From contig NZ_CP038498.1 of assembly GCF_012427845.1 (NCBI RefSeq), positions 1,116,001 to 1,180,000 on the forward strand: a stretch of DNA of 64,000 nt. Direction: 5' to 3'. Below the pieces are notes generated by a model that was given only the letters and a program-made list of their open reading frames with translations, had not been told where the DNA came from and did no database searches. Shown here in pieces: positions 45,742 to 54,908 of the stretch (positions within the stretch are counted from its first letter, which is position 1; each line of letters starts with the position of its first letter). Source of the stretch: Pectobacterium punjabense. Lineage in GTDB: Bacteria > Pseudomonadota > Gammaproteobacteria > Enterobacterales > Enterobacteriaceae. The position numbers were made by a program, and so were the translations under genes.

Positions 45742-48000
45742 ATGGCGATTAAACGTTATCCACATCTTGCGCATTGGGGCGCGTTTACCGCTGTGGTTGA
45801 AGACGGAAGGCTGATTCGATGCGAGCCGTTTGCGGGCGATCCGGCCCCTTCCCCCATGCTTGATTCCATCGTGCCGCTGGTGTATTCCGACCGACGTATT
45901 CGTCGTCCGTCTGTACGCCGTTCCTGGCTCCAGAAGCGAGAAAACAGCGATAAAACGCTGCGCGGTCGGGAGGATTTTGTTGAGGTGGATTGGGACGTGG
46001 CGCTCGATTTGGTCGCGCAGGAAAATCGCCGTATTCGCGATCGCTATGGTGCAGACGGCCTGTTTGCCGGTTCCTACGGCTGGTCGTCAGCCGGGCGTTA
46101 TCACCACGCGCGATCTCAGGTGCGCCGCTTCTATTTCTCCGGCGGCGGCGCGGTCGACCAACAGGGAAATTACAGCTGGGGTGCCGCACAGTTCTTCCTG
46201 CCTTATGTGATAGGCACCTTCCATCCGCTGACGGGCAAGGTGACTGAATGGCGTAGCGTTGCTGAACACTGTGATATTTTCCTCGCGTTTGGCGGCTTGG
46301 CGCTGAAAAACGCGCAGGTAGCCTCCGGCGGTGCCGGGCACCATACGTTGAAGCCTGCATTGGAAGCGCTGGTGGCGAAAGGCATTCCGGTTATTAACAT
46401 CAGCCCGATGCGCGACGACTGCCCTGAATTTGTGAATGCCGAGTGGATTCCCATCCGCCCGAATACTGATGTCGCACTGATGCTGGCGCTGGGCTATGAA
46501 ATTCAGCGTTTGGGCGCTGACGATAAGGACTTCCTGCAACGTTACTGCGTCGGTTATGAGCAGTTGAGTGACTATTTGCACGGCCAAGGCGATGGCGTGG
46601 TGAAAACCCCCGAATGGGCCAGCGACATCACGGGCATTCCTGCCGATCGTATCCGGCGTCTGGCGCAACAGCTGATTGGCGTACGCAGCTTTATTACCTG
46701 TTCTTACTCCGTGCAGCGTGCGCACCGTGGTGAACAGCCGTACTGGATGATGATCGCGTTGTCTTCCATGCTGGGGCAGGTGGGGCTACCGGGCGGTGGC
46801 TTCTCCTTTGGACACGGTTCGATGAACAGCGTTGGTAACGAACGGATTTCAACGCCTGCGCCCGCTTCGCCGTCCACGCCGAACGCAGGACGGGCTATCC
46901 CCGTGGCGCGTATCGCGGATATGTTACTGCATCCGGGAACGCCTTATACCTTTCAGGGTGAAACCCATACTTATCCCGATGTTCACCTGATTCACTGGGC
47001 GGGCGGTAACCCGTTCCACCATCATCAGCAACTGAACCGTTTGGTGGACGGTTGGCGTAAGCCGGATACGGTGATTGTGCAAGATATCGTTTGGACGCCA
47101 GCCGCGCAGATGGCCGATATCGTGCTGCCCGTTACCACCACGCTGGAGCGTAATGATATCGGTGGGTCGTCCCGCGATCGTTTTATTTTTGCCATGCATC
47201 AGGCGATTGCGCCGCAGCATCAGGCGCGTAACGACGTGGATATCTTCAGCGAGCTGGCGGAGCGCTTGGGATATAACGCCGCGTTCACGCAAAACCGCAG
47301 CGAGCAGCAGTGGCTGGAACATCTCTATGACGAATGTCGCTCAAAGCAGCGAGATATCGCTGACAGTTGGCCGTCATTTGAGGCGTTCTGGCAGCAGGGT
47401 TATGTGGAAATCCCGATGGATGAAAAGCCGTTTGTATTCTTTGAGGATTTCCGTCGCGATCCGCAGCAGCATGCTTTGAGCACGCCAAGTGGTAAAATTG
47501 AACTGTTCAGCTCAGCCATCGCCAGCTATGGATACGCCGACTTTGCGCCGCATCCTGAGTGGCAACCTCCCGTTGAATGGCTGGGAGCAAAAAGTACGGA
47601 AGAGTGGCCGCTGCACTTTATTTCCATTCAGCCATCTGACCGTTTGCACAGCCAGTTAGCTGCTACACCGCAGGTTGCCGCGAATAAGACCGCAGGAAAA
47701 GAGACGTTGTACATGCATCCGCAGGACGCTGCCGCGCGAGATATCGTCGACCGTTCACAGGTGGAAGTCAGAAATGCGCGTGGTCGTATTCTGGCTGGCG
47801 TACAGATTACCGATGGCGTAAAACCGGGTGTAGTGATCATGTCCACCGGTGCCTGGTTTGAGCCCGGTTTCGGCCAGAAAACGTGGCATCCGGTTGAACA
47901 ATCAGGTAATGCGAATGTACTGACGCTGGATATTGGCACATCGCCGCTGACGCAGGGGCCGAATGCCATGAGCTGTCTGGTGGATGTGGTGCGGGTTTAG
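45742..48000 (+). CDS. BisC/DMSO-reductase-family molybdopterin oxidoreductase (cytosolic)
   Basis: A 752-residue member of the biotin sulfoxide / S- and N-oxide reductase group. Visible: an N-terminal start directly in the Mo-bisPGD domain with no Tat signal and no Cys Fe-S motif, the likely molybdenum-ligand Ser in YGWSSAGRYHH, cofactor-binding VHLIHWAGGNPFHHHQQLN and the C-terminal cap domain with MHPQDAAARDI and GPNAMSCLVDVVRV. These traits match cytosolic BisC (methionine or biotin sulfoxide reduction) rather than periplasmic TorA/DmsA. It is preceded by GAGG and stands divergent to the peptide transporter operon. The specific substrate is unknown. Confidence 0.88.
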   Translation: MAIKRYPHLAHWGAFTAVVEDGRLIRCEPFAGDPAPSPMLDSIVPLVYSDRRIRRPSVRRSWLQKRENSDKTLRGREDFVEVDWDVALDLVAQENRRIRDRYGADGLFAGSYGWSSAGRYHHARSQVRRFYFSGGGAVDQQGNYSWGAAQFFLPYVIGTFHPLTGKVTEWRSVAEHCDIFLAFGGLALKNAQVASGGAGHHTLKPALEALVAKGIPVINISPMRDDCPEFVNAEWIPIRPNTDVALMLALGYEIQRLGADDKDFLQRYCVGYEQLSDYLHGQGDGVVKTPEWASDITGIPADRIRRLAQQLIGVRSFITCSYSVQRAHRGEQPYWMMIALSSMLGQVGLPGGGFSFGHGSMNSVGNERISTPAPASPSTPNAGRAIPVARIADMLLHPGTPYTFQGETHTYPDVHLIHWAGGNPFHHHQQLNRLVDGWRKPDTVIVQDIVWTPAAQMADIVLPVTTTLERNDIGGSSRDRFIFAMHQAIAPQHQARNDVDIFSELAERLGYNAAFTQNRSEQQWLEHLYDECRSKQRDIADSWPSFEAFWQQGYVEIPMDEKPFVFFEDFRRDPQQHALSTPSGKIELFSSAIASYGYADFAPHPEWQPPVEWLGAKSTEEWPLHFISIQPSDRLHSQLAATPQVAANKTAGKETLYMHPQDAAARDIVDRSQVEVRNARGRILAGVQITDGVKPGVVIMSTGAWFEPGFGQKTWHPVEQSGNANVLTLDIGTSPLTQGPNAMSCLVDVVRV

Positions 48001-48066
48001 CGCTATCCTGAGCCGCTTTTTCGCTGTGTTATTTTCCTGTGATTTTGTTTTCGTAAGGTTGGTTGA

Positions 48067-48879
48067 ATGAATACGCAATTATCCGAAGCCTATTTGCAAC
48101 GCTTCGGCGGCACCGCGCGGTTATATGGTCAACAGGCGCTGGCGCTGTTTTCTCAAGCTCACGTTTGTGTCATTGGCATTGGTGGCGTCGGTTCCTGGGC
48201 GGCTGAGGCACTGGCGCGTACCGGCATCGGTGCGATCACGCTGATCGATATGGATGATGTGTGTGTCAGTAATACCAACCGCCAGATTCATGCCTTGCGT
48301 CAACATACCGGGCAGTCAAAAACGGAAGTGATGGCGGAACGTATTCTGGCGATCAACCCGGAATGCAACGTCACCTGCGTGGATGATTTCATCAGTGCGG
48401 AAAACGTGGCGGAACTGCTCGACCAAAACTTTAGCTATGTGATTGACGCCATCGATAGCGTGCGCCCGAAGGCGGCGCTGCTGTCATACTGTCGCCGCTA
48501 TAAGATCCCAGTCGTGACAACCGGTGGGGCGGGTGGGCAGATCGACCCAACTCGGATTGAGGTCGTCGATCTGGCCAAAACGATCCAGGACCCGCTCGCC
48601 GCTAAGCTGCGTGAACGGCTGAAGCACGATTTTAACGTGGTGAAAAACAGCAAAGGAAAACTGGGAATCGACTGTGTGTTTTCCAGTGAACCGCTGGTTT
48701 ATCCGCAGCCTGACGGTTCCGTCTGCGCATCTCGCAGTACGGCTGATGGCGTGATGCGTATGGACTGTGCGTCTGGCTTTGGTGCCGCAACGATGGTTAC
48801 CGCAACCTTCGGGTTTGTTGCGGTATCCCATGCGCTGAAGAAGATGATCGCGAAAATGGACAGGACAGCTGCGGCGTAA
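48067..48879 (+). CDS. tcdA: tRNA threonylcarbamoyladenosine dehydratase
   Basis: A 270-residue ThiF/E1-like ATP-dependent enzyme (TcdA, formerly CsdL) that cyclises t6A37 to ct6A37 in ANN-decoding tRNAs. Nucleotide-binding GIGGVGSWAAEALARTG, the catalytic block VIDAIDSVRPKAAL and the conserved VVTTGGAGGQIDPT and DCASGFGAATMVTATFG segments are present. It converges with csdE-csdA, which supply sulfur-transfer activity linked to TcdA in E. coli; the same three genes neighbour each other there. Confidence 0.96.
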   Translation: MNTQLSEAYLQRFGGTARLYGQQALALFSQAHVCVIGIGGVGSWAAEALARTGIGAITLIDMDDVCVSNTNRQIHALRQHTGQSKTEVMAERILAINPECNVTCVDDFISAENVAELLDQNFSYVIDAIDSVRPKAALLSYCRRYKIPVVTTGGAGGQIDPTRIEVVDLAKTIQDPLAAKLRERLKHDFNVVKNSKGKLGIDCVFSSEPLVYPQPDGSVCASRSTADGVMRMDCASGFGAATMVTATFGFVAVSHALKKMIAKMDRTAAA

Positions 48880-48921
48880 GTGCTAAAGAGCCTCTGCTAT
48901 GTAGAAATAGCCTGAATGCTT

Positions 48922-49377
48922 CTACTTGGCGGCGGCCTCTTGTGCTGCAATGTCTCTGATTCTGGCGGCCATCGCTGTCAGCCCGCTTGAACGCGAAGCG
49001 CTGAGCTGAGCACGTAACCCCAGCGTATCAAACAGCGCCAATGGATCGTGCTGTAATAGCGTTTCTGGCGTTTTTCCCTCAGCGGCGGTTAATAATACTG
49101 CCAGTAATCCCCGCACAATGCGCCCGTCGCTGTCGCCGTAAAAATGTAGCTTGCCATCCTCTTGACGTTGATAACCCAGCCAGACACGATTTTCACAACC
49201 GGATAACGCAATATCCTCGGTTTTTAGTGCATCCGGCAGCGCTGGCAGCGCTTTTGCCAGCAAAATGAGCTGCCGATAGCGATCTTCCCATGCGCGGCAG
49301 GTATCGAAGCGCGCCTGCAACTCGGCAACGGAGATGTGGTGGCCAAAAGGATGCGTCGTGTTAGTTGATTTGGTCAT
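48922..49377 (-). CDS. csdE: Cysteine desulfuration protein CsdE
   Basis: A 151-residue SufE-family sulfur acceptor that takes persulfide from CsdA. The acceptor Cys61 is conserved in [14 protein letters not shown]. It begins three bases after the csdA stop, an operon as in E. coli, and converges on tcdA. Family knowledge: CsdA-CsdE deliver sulfur to TcdA and other partners. Confidence 0.95.
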   Translation of the reverse strand: MTKSTNTTHPFGHHISVAELQARFDTCRAWEDRYRQLILLAKALPALPDALKTEDIALSGCENRVWLGYQRQEDGKLHFYGDSDGRIVRGLLAVLLTAAEGKTPETLLQHDPLALFDTLGLRAQLSASRSSGLTAMAARIRDIAAQEAAAK

Positions 49378-49380
49378 GGT

Positions 49381-50586
49381 TTAGTCGATCAGTAATTCAA
49401 GGGCGTTGCCCACCGCAGCGATCAGCGCAGCAACATCTTGTTGGTTATTATACGGGGCAAACGAGGCGCGGAGCGTACCGCTGACGCCGAGTGCGTCCAT
49501 TAGCGGCTGTGCACAGTGGTGTCCGGCGCGCAGTGCGATGCCGCTTTCGGCGAGTAGTGTCACCAGATCGCTGTGGTGTACATCGGCAATGTCAAAGGAC
49601 AATACGCTGGAATGCGGGTTACGGAAACTGCGAAAACCGGGAAACTGCGCCAGATGTGTTTCGGCAATCTCTGCCAACTGCCGACTGTGCTGCTCTGCGG
49701 TGTGCCAATCCAGCGTGGTCAGCCAGTCTAAGGCCGCAGACAGACCGAGCACGCCAGCAATATGCGGCGTTCCCGCTTCAAATCGCTGCGGGATCGCCTG
49801 TGGCACGAAGCCGTCAAAGGACACTTGCGTCATCATCTTCCCGCCGCCCTGCCACGGCATCATGCTTTCCAGCAAGGCGGTTTTGCCGTACAGCACGCCG
49901 ATTCCGGTGGGCGCATAAAGCTTGTGCCCGGAAAACGCGTAGAAATCGATATCCAGCGCCTGTACATCAGGTGGACAGTGGACGATACCTTGTGCACCGT
50001 CAACCACCACTACCGCGCCATAGCGATGAGCCAACGTAATTGCGCGCGCCAGATCGGGCTGACCACCCGTCACATTTGACATTTGGCCCAGCGCCAACAG
50101 GCGAGTTCTTGGCGTGATCAACGTGGTTAGCAGCTCAATATCCGGTAAGAAGTCTGAACCGATCGGTAACTTCACCACGTTCGCGCCTGTTTGCTGTGCC
50201 ACCATGAGCCACGGAATAAGGTTAGCGTGATGCTCCGCTTCGCTAACGATAATCTCATCGCCCGGTTGAAGGCGAGGGCGGGCATAGCTCTGTGCGACAA
50301 GGTTGATTGCTTCCGTTGTGCCTCTGGTCCAGACAATTGAACGTGGATCGTTTGCATGGAGTAAGGCTGCGACGTGTTCACGAGCGCCTTCAAAACGCTG
50401 GGTCAGCGCCTGCGCGCCGCGATGCTGGCTGCGATGCACCGTGCCACTCTCGCTGCAATAAAACTGCTGCACTGCATCAATAACAGGCTGCGGTTTCAGC
50501 GCGGTCGCGGCGCTATCAAGATAGACCGTCGAATGTTGGAGTGCGGGAAACTGTTGGCGAAAAGTAGCAGGGTTAAACGGTGTCAT
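49381..50586 (-). CDS. csdA: Cysteine desulfurase CsdA
   Basis: A 401-residue PLP-dependent class V aminotransferase-fold enzyme, releasing sulfur from cysteine to give alanine and a persulfide. The PLP Lys lies in FYAFSGHKLYAPTGIGV and the catalytic Cys in LRAGHHCAQPLM; HHANLIPW carries the PLP-stacking His. I chose the ATG at 50586 rather than 50592 because the ribosome-binding sequence AGAGGA abuts the upstream ATG with no spacing. Operon with csdE. Confidence 0.95.
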   Translation of the reverse strand: MTPFNPATFRQQFPALQHSTVYLDSAATALKPQPVIDAVQQFYCSESGTVHRSQHRGAQALTQRFEGAREHVAALLHANDPRSIVWTRGTTEAINLVAQSYARPRLQPGDEIIVSEAEHHANLIPWLMVAQQTGANVVKLPIGSDFLPDIELLTTLITPRTRLLALGQMSNVTGGQPDLARAITLAHRYGAVVVVDGAQGIVHCPPDVQALDIDFYAFSGHKLYAPTGIGVLYGKTALLESMMPWQGGGKMMTQVSFDGFVPQAIPQRFEAGTPHIAGVLGLSAALDWLTTLDWHTAEQHSRQLAEIAETHLAQFPGFRSFRNPHSSVLSFDIADVHHSDLVTLLAESGIALRAGHHCAQPLMDALGVSGTLRASFAPYNNQQDVAALIAAVGNALELLID

Positions 50587-50769
50587 TTGCATCCTCTTTT
50601 GGAGGGCAGATCCTGTCCCATTTTGTCAGGAGAGACAAGTTTAGGACTATGCCTAATCCGATTTTATGGAAAAAAAAGCAACTATTGCTACGCTTTAAAG
50701 TGTTAATTTTCAGGATTTCCTGATGCATAGGGTTAACTAGAAAACATTTAAATTCATTGGGAGCTAACT

Positions 50770-50991
50770 ATGAAGAATAAAATTTCTATTTTTGCCGCCA
50801 TCGTGATGGCGTTTTCTCTGGCAGCCTGTTCGAGTAATTACGTCATGCATACCAATGACGGACGTACCATCGTCGCAGAGGGGAAACCGAAGGTTGACGA
50901 TGAGACGGGTATGATCAGCTATACCGACGCTTACGGTCAGCAGCAGCAAATTAACCGAGATAATGTGAAAGAAATGGCGAAAGGGAAGTAG
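50770..50991 (+). CDS. ygdI: Small YgdI-type lipoprotein (DUF903)
   Basis: A 73-residue lipoprotein with signal and lipobox (FSLAACSSNYVMH) and the DUF903 body (TIVAEGKPKVDDETG, MISYTDAYGQQQQIN). It is a paralogue of the gene at 8725-8943, sharing CSS-[ND]-YVM near the N terminus. Position between csdA and gcvB matches E. coli ygdI. Function unknown; expected to be membrane anchored. Confidence 0.9.
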   Translation: MKNKISIFAAIVMAFSLAACSSNYVMHTNDGRTIVAEGKPKVDDETGMISYTDAYGQQQQINRDNVKEMAKGK

Positions 50992-51068
50992 TACTGTTTG
51001 CCCGTCACCTGCCAAGCCGAGCCAGATTTAAATAAGGCTATCGTGGCGTTAAGGTGTGAAACGTAAGC

Positions 51069-51266
51069 AAAAAAAGCACCGCAATTTGCGGTGCTACACA
51101 AAAAATCACTTTGGACAGACAGGGTAAATGTACAGGAAGTGAATAGGGTAGACTCGCTACCACATCTGCAAAAGGCAGACAAACAAATAGCAAACACAAC
51201 ATCACAACCACAAGCCAAAAGCACCTCAGGTCACCCATCCGCACTTTTCGTTCCGGCTCAGGAAGT
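51069..51266 (-). ncRNA. gcvB: GcvB small regulatory RNA
   Basis: About 198 nt on the minus strand, starting ACTTCCTGAGCCGGAACGAA like E. coli GcvB. The G/U-rich R1 segment (GTGGTTGTGATGTTGTG, plus-strand about 51190-51215) that base-pairs with amino acid and peptide transporter mRNAs is present, as is the CACTTCCTGTACATTTACCC block (R3) and a terminator (GCACCGC / GCGGTGC plus a T-run). Hfq-dependent. It is divergent from gcvA and next to ygdI, as in E. coli. GcvA activates it when glycine is high. The central part differs in sequence from E. coli. Confidence 0.95.
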
Positions 51267-51272
51267 TGCGCT

Positions 51273-51301
51273 AATATAGGTATTTGCTGGTACATCCTCA
51301 A
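51273..51301 (-). promoter_or_regulatory. Promoter of gcvB
   Basis: On the minus strand, -10 TATATT (51273-51278) lies 6 bp before the RNA 5' end and -35 TTGAGG (51296-51301) 17 bp further upstream. Confidence 0.75.
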
Positions 51302-51516
51302 TGGACAAATTATAATGTCTCGGATTACAAAAACTAATAGATGTACCCGTCATCTTTTTGTTGCAGAGAGTCTGGTTGTTGCTGATGGTATTCATCGCTT
51401 AGCCAGCTAATTGGCTGGCGATCTTTCCCGTCATCGCCTTTCTGCATCTTAAGATTTAATGGGTACGAATGTGCCTGATAAATCGCTGACCTAGCGTAAA
51501 CAAAAAGATTTCATTC

Positions 51517-52440
51517 ATGTCAAAACGTCTACCTCCGCTCAACGCATTGCGCGTTTTTGATGCGGCGGCTCGCCATTTAAGTTTTACCAAAGCGGCAGAG
51601 GAATTGTTTGTCACGCAGGCTGCCGTCAGCCACCAAATTAAATCCCTGGAAGATTTCCTGGGGCTTAAATTATTCCGCCGTCGTAATCGTTCCCTGTTAC
51701 TGACGGAAGAAGGGCAAAGTTATTACCTTGATATCAAAGAGATCTTCTCATCGTTGAATGACGCCACTCGTAAGCTGCAATCTCGCAGCGCGAAAGGGGC
51801 ATTAACGGTGAGCCTGTTGCCCAGTTTTGCTATCCATTGGCTGGTGCCGCGTCTTTCGAGCTTTAACTCCGACTATCCGGGAATCGATGTTCGTATTCAG
51901 GCGGTGGATCGCGATGAAGATCGTTTGGCGGACGATGTGGATGTCGCCATTTTTTATGGTCGAGGAAACTGGCCTGGGTTGCGGGTGGAGAAACTCTACG
52001 CTGAGTATCTCTTGCCGGTTTGCTCACCGGTATTACTGACAGGGGATCACCCGTTGAAGACGCCGGACGACTTGGCGGCACACACACTGCTGCACGATGC
52101 GTCGCGCCGTGACTGGCAATCCTACACGCGCCAGCTTGGCGTGCAAATTAATGTGCAGCAAGGGCCAATTTTCAGCCATAGCGCGATGGTGTTGCAGGCG
52201 GCGATTCACGGACAGGGCGTGGCGCTGGCGAATAATGTGATGGCGCAGACGGAACTCGAAGCCGGGCGACTGGTGTGTCCGTTTAACGATGTATTGGTGA
52301 GCCGGAATGCTTTTTATCTGGTATGTCATGACAGTCAGGCAGAACTGGGTAAAATAGCCGCCTTTCGCCACTGGATTCTGGCGCGGGCGGCCAGCGAGCA
52401 GGAAAAATTTCGCTTCCGCTATGACAGCGGTACGCGCTGA
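51517..52440 (+). CDS. gcvA: Glycine cleavage system LysR-type activator GcvA
   Basis: A 307-residue LysR-type regulator nearly identical to E. coli GcvA at the N terminus (MSKRLPPLNALRVFDAAARH) and with the HTH LSFTKAAEELFVTQAAVSHQ. The substrate-binding domain includes VSLLPSFAIHWLVPRL and ISIP-like FSHSAMVLQAAIHGQGVAL. GcvA activates gcvTHP with glycine, represses with GcvR, and drives gcvB from the divergent promoter region (51279-51516). Confidence 0.96.
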   Translation: MSKRLPPLNALRVFDAAARHLSFTKAAEELFVTQAAVSHQIKSLEDFLGLKLFRRRNRSLLLTEEGQSYYLDIKEIFSSLNDATRKLQSRSAKGALTVSLLPSFAIHWLVPRLSSFNSDYPGIDVRIQAVDRDEDRLADDVDVAIFYGRGNWPGLRVEKLYAEYLLPVCSPVLLTGDHPLKTPDDLAAHTLLHDASRRDWQSYTRQLGVQINVQQGPIFSHSAMVLQAAIHGQGVALANNVMAQTELEAGRLVCPFNDVLVSRNAFYLVCHDSQAELGKIAAFRHWILARAASEQEKFRFRYDSGTR

Positions 52441-52514
52441 GGTCGCATCGTTGACTATCGAAAATTGATGGATCGAATAATTTACGCAGGTCACTACGAT
52501 AATAGGTAACTACG

Positions 52515-52910
52515 ATGAATAGTCGTTTCATGCTGATGTTTGCCGCTATCAGCGGGTTTATTTTTGTCGCGCTAGGCGCGTTTGGTTCCCATGTCCTCAG
52601 CAAAACGCTGGGCGTTACGGAACTAGGGTGGTTGAAAACCGGCCTTGAGTATCAAGCATTTCACACGCTAGCGATTTTGGCGCTGGCGGTTGCGATGCAA
52701 CAGCGAACCAATCTGTGGTTTTACTGGAGCAGCGTGTTTCTGGCGTTGGGAACGGTACTCTTCAGTGGAAGTTTGTACTGCCTGGCGCTTTCTCATCTGA
52801 AACTGTGGGTTTATGTGACGCCGATTGGCGGAGCCTGTTTTCTGGTGGGATGGATATTAATGTTGATTGGCGCACTGCGTCTGAAGATAAAGGCTGAACG
52901 CCATGAATAA
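52515..52910 (+). CDS. ygdD: YgdD, inner-membrane protein (DUF423)
   Basis: A 131-residue protein with four predicted membrane helices ([20 protein letters not shown], then three more), same length as E. coli YgdD. Function unknown. It overlaps the rlmM start by 8 bp and lies downstream of gcvA, the conserved order. Confidence 0.92.
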   Translation: MNSRFMLMFAAISGFIFVALGAFGSHVLSKTLGVTELGWLKTGLEYQAFHTLAILALAVAMQQRTNLWFYWSSVFLALGTVLFSGSLYCLALSHLKLWVYVTPIGGACFLVGWILMLIGALRLKIKAERHE

Positions 52911-54003
52911 AGTCATTTTGTATTGCCGCCCTGGATTTGAGAAAGAGTGTGCGGCAGAGATAACCGAAAAAGCCACGCAGCATAATGCCTTCGGCTTTGC
53001 GCGGGTAAAAGAAAACAGCGGTTACGTCGTATTCGAATGCTATCAGCATGAAGACGCCGACCGTCTGGTAAAAACGCTGCCGTTCCATGAGCTGATTTTT
53101 GTCCGTCAGATGTTTGTCAGCGGTGAACTGTTGCGCGACCTGCCGCCGGAAGACCGTATTACACCGATCGTGGGTATGTTGACCGGAGCCATTGAACGTG
53201 CCGGGGAGCTGCGTGTTGAAGTCCCTGACACCAATGAAAGCAAAGAGCTGATGAAGTTCTGCCGCAAATTCACCGTGCCATTGCGCGCCGCGTTACGCGA
53301 ACATAACATTCTGTTGGGCTATGAAAAAGCCGATCGGCCGGTACTACATGTACTGTTTATTGCGCCAGGCTGCTGCTATGTCGGTTACTCTTATAGCAAT
53401 AACCATTCACCGTTTTATATGGGCATTCCACGACTGAAGTTCCCTTCTGATGCGCCAAGCCGTTCGACACTTAAGCTAGAAGAGGCGTTTCACGTCTTTA
53501 TTCCTGCTGATGAGTGGGATGAGCGTCTGGGCAGCGGAATGTACGCAGTGGATTTAGGTGCATGCCCCGGCGGTTGGACTTATCAGTTGGTCAAACGCAG
53601 CATGATGGTTTATGCGGTAGACAACGGCCCAATGGCACCAAGCCTGATGGAGACAGGGCAGGTAATGCACCATCAGGCGGATGGCTTCCGTTTCGAACCA
53701 CCGCGCAACAATGTGTACTGGCTGGTGTGCGATATGGTGGAAAAACCCGCCAAAGTCACGAGCCTGATGAGTGATTGGTTAATTAAAGGCTGGTGTCGTG
53801 AAGCGATATTCAACCTGAAGTTACCGATGAAGAAGCGTTACGAAGAAGTGTCGCAGAATCTGGCGCTGCTGCGTGAACGCCTGAGCGAAAATGGGATTAA
53901 TGCGGAAGTGCGTGCTAAGCATTTATACCATGACCGCGAAGAAGTCACTGTGCATGTGCGTCGTTTTTGGAGCGCGGTGCCAGGCCGTCGCGACGAGCGA
54001 TAG
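52903..54003 (+). CDS. rlmM: 23S rRNA (cytidine-2498-2'-O)-methyltransferase
   Basis: A 366-residue SAM-dependent methyltransferase acting on C2498 of 23S rRNA. A THUMP-like N-terminal domain is followed by a Rossmann domain with [19 protein letters not shown] and the catalytic-Lys region [16 protein letters not shown]. It is translationally coupled to ygdD and convergent with xni. Confidence 0.96.
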   Translation: MNKVILYCRPGFEKECAAEITEKATQHNAFGFARVKENSGYVVFECYQHEDADRLVKTLPFHELIFVRQMFVSGELLRDLPPEDRITPIVGMLTGAIERAGELRVEVPDTNESKELMKFCRKFTVPLRAALREHNILLGYEKADRPVLHVLFIAPGCCYVGYSYSNNHSPFYMGIPRLKFPSDAPSRSTLKLEEAFHVFIPADEWDERLGSGMYAVDLGACPGGWTYQLVKRSMMVYAVDNGPMAPSLMETGQVMHHQADGFRFEPPRNNVYWLVCDMVEKPAKVTSLMSDWLIKGWCREAIFNLKLPMKKRYEEVSQNLALLRERLSENGINAEVRAKHLYHDREEVTVHVRRFWSAVPGRRDER

Positions 54004-54012
54004 TCGTGTGCT

Positions 54013-54044
54013 GATGCGTACCTGGAGCTATTCAGGTGCGCATC
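54013..54044. terminator. Bidirectional terminator-like hairpin rlmM / xni
   Basis: 12-base arms GATGCGTACCTG and CAGGTGCGCATC pair with a single G-U; loop of 8. Lies between convergent stop codons. Confidence 0.7.
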
Positions 54045-54048
54045 CGTA

Positions 54049-54843
54049 TTAATCCTGCCGTGAGTAGGAGTGTGGTTGAGCGTTATTCTGCACAGGTAAC
54101 CTCAACTGTTGCAGATTACCATTAAGCGTTAAATCGGTACGCAGTGTGGCAACCTGACGGCTGATTAACGCCATTTCTTTATGTTGCTCCAGCTTCTTAC
54201 GCCACTTCTCTGGCACCGTATCTAACTGCTGATATAGCGACTCCAGACTTCCTGCCTGTTGTAAGAGCTGTGTGGCACTTTTAGGGCCGATACCCGCAAC
54301 GCCCGGAATCTTGCTGCTGCTAATACCTGCCAGCCCCCAGTAGTCTGTGAGCTGCTGCGGTGAAACACCAAATTCCTGTTCGATAAACGGCAGATCCAGC
54401 CAGCGTTTCTGAAAGTAATCTCTGATCTGAATGTGTGGTGCCAATAACTGGCAGTAGCCTTTATCGGTCGACACAATCGTTGCCTGATGACCCGCGGATG
54501 ACAGCTTGACGGCCAGTGTAGCGGCGAGATCGTCGGCTTCATTACCGGGGCTATGCCAGCTTGCTACACCAATGGTGGCAAATGCCGCTTTAATCTGCGG
54601 GAGTTCCTGTTTCAGATTATCCGGCATTGGCGTGCGTCCCGCCTTGTAGTCCGGCAAAAGTTGGTGACGCCAACTGGTATCGCGATCTTCATCATCAAAG
54701 ACGGCCACCGCGTGGGTAGGCTGGCTATTTTGTATGAGCTGATGCAGCGCATGTTGGCACGCTGTGATACAGGGCGAACCTTGTACCGCATGAATGCGAC
54801 GTATCAGATTGAGCGCGTCGACAATCAGCAAATGGACGGGCAT
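54049..54843 (-). CDS. xni: Flap endonuclease Xni (ExoIX)
   Basis: A 264-residue PIN/5'-3' exonuclease-family protein related to the Pol I 5' nuclease domain. Acidic metal-site motifs: [41 protein letters not shown] and the helix-hairpin-helix with K+-binding [15 protein letters not shown] start at 54843 ([11 protein letters not shown]), which has CAGGAA upstream and the family length; the longer frame to 54885 adds unrelated residues. ExoIX lacks one aspartate present in Pol I, consistent with the family's weak activity. Confidence 0.93.
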   Translation of the reverse strand: MPVHLLIVDALNLIRRIHAVQGSPCITACQHALHQLIQNSQPTHAVAVFDDEDRDTSWRHQLLPDYKAGRTPMPDNLKQELPQIKAAFATIGVASWHSPGNEADDLAATLAVKLSSAGHQATIVSTDKGYCQLLAPHIQIRDYFQKRWLDLPFIEQEFGVSPQQLTDYWGLAGISSSKIPGVAGIGPKSATQLLQQAGSLESLYQQLDTVPEKWRKKLEQHKEMALISRQVATLRTDLTLNGNLQQLRLPVQNNAQPHSYSRQD

Positions 54844-54908
54844 CGCATCATTCCTGAAAGAAGGGGGGAAGCTAAGCTTCCCCACGTAGGTGTTGGTTGA
54901 GCGAACGG

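Noticed and set aside
45785..46725. Overlapping minus-strand open frames of 191 and 212 codons within the molybdoenzyme gene
   Set aside because: The plus-strand protein is conserved across its whole length; the antisense products are rich in Arg/Pro/His, typical of shadow frames.
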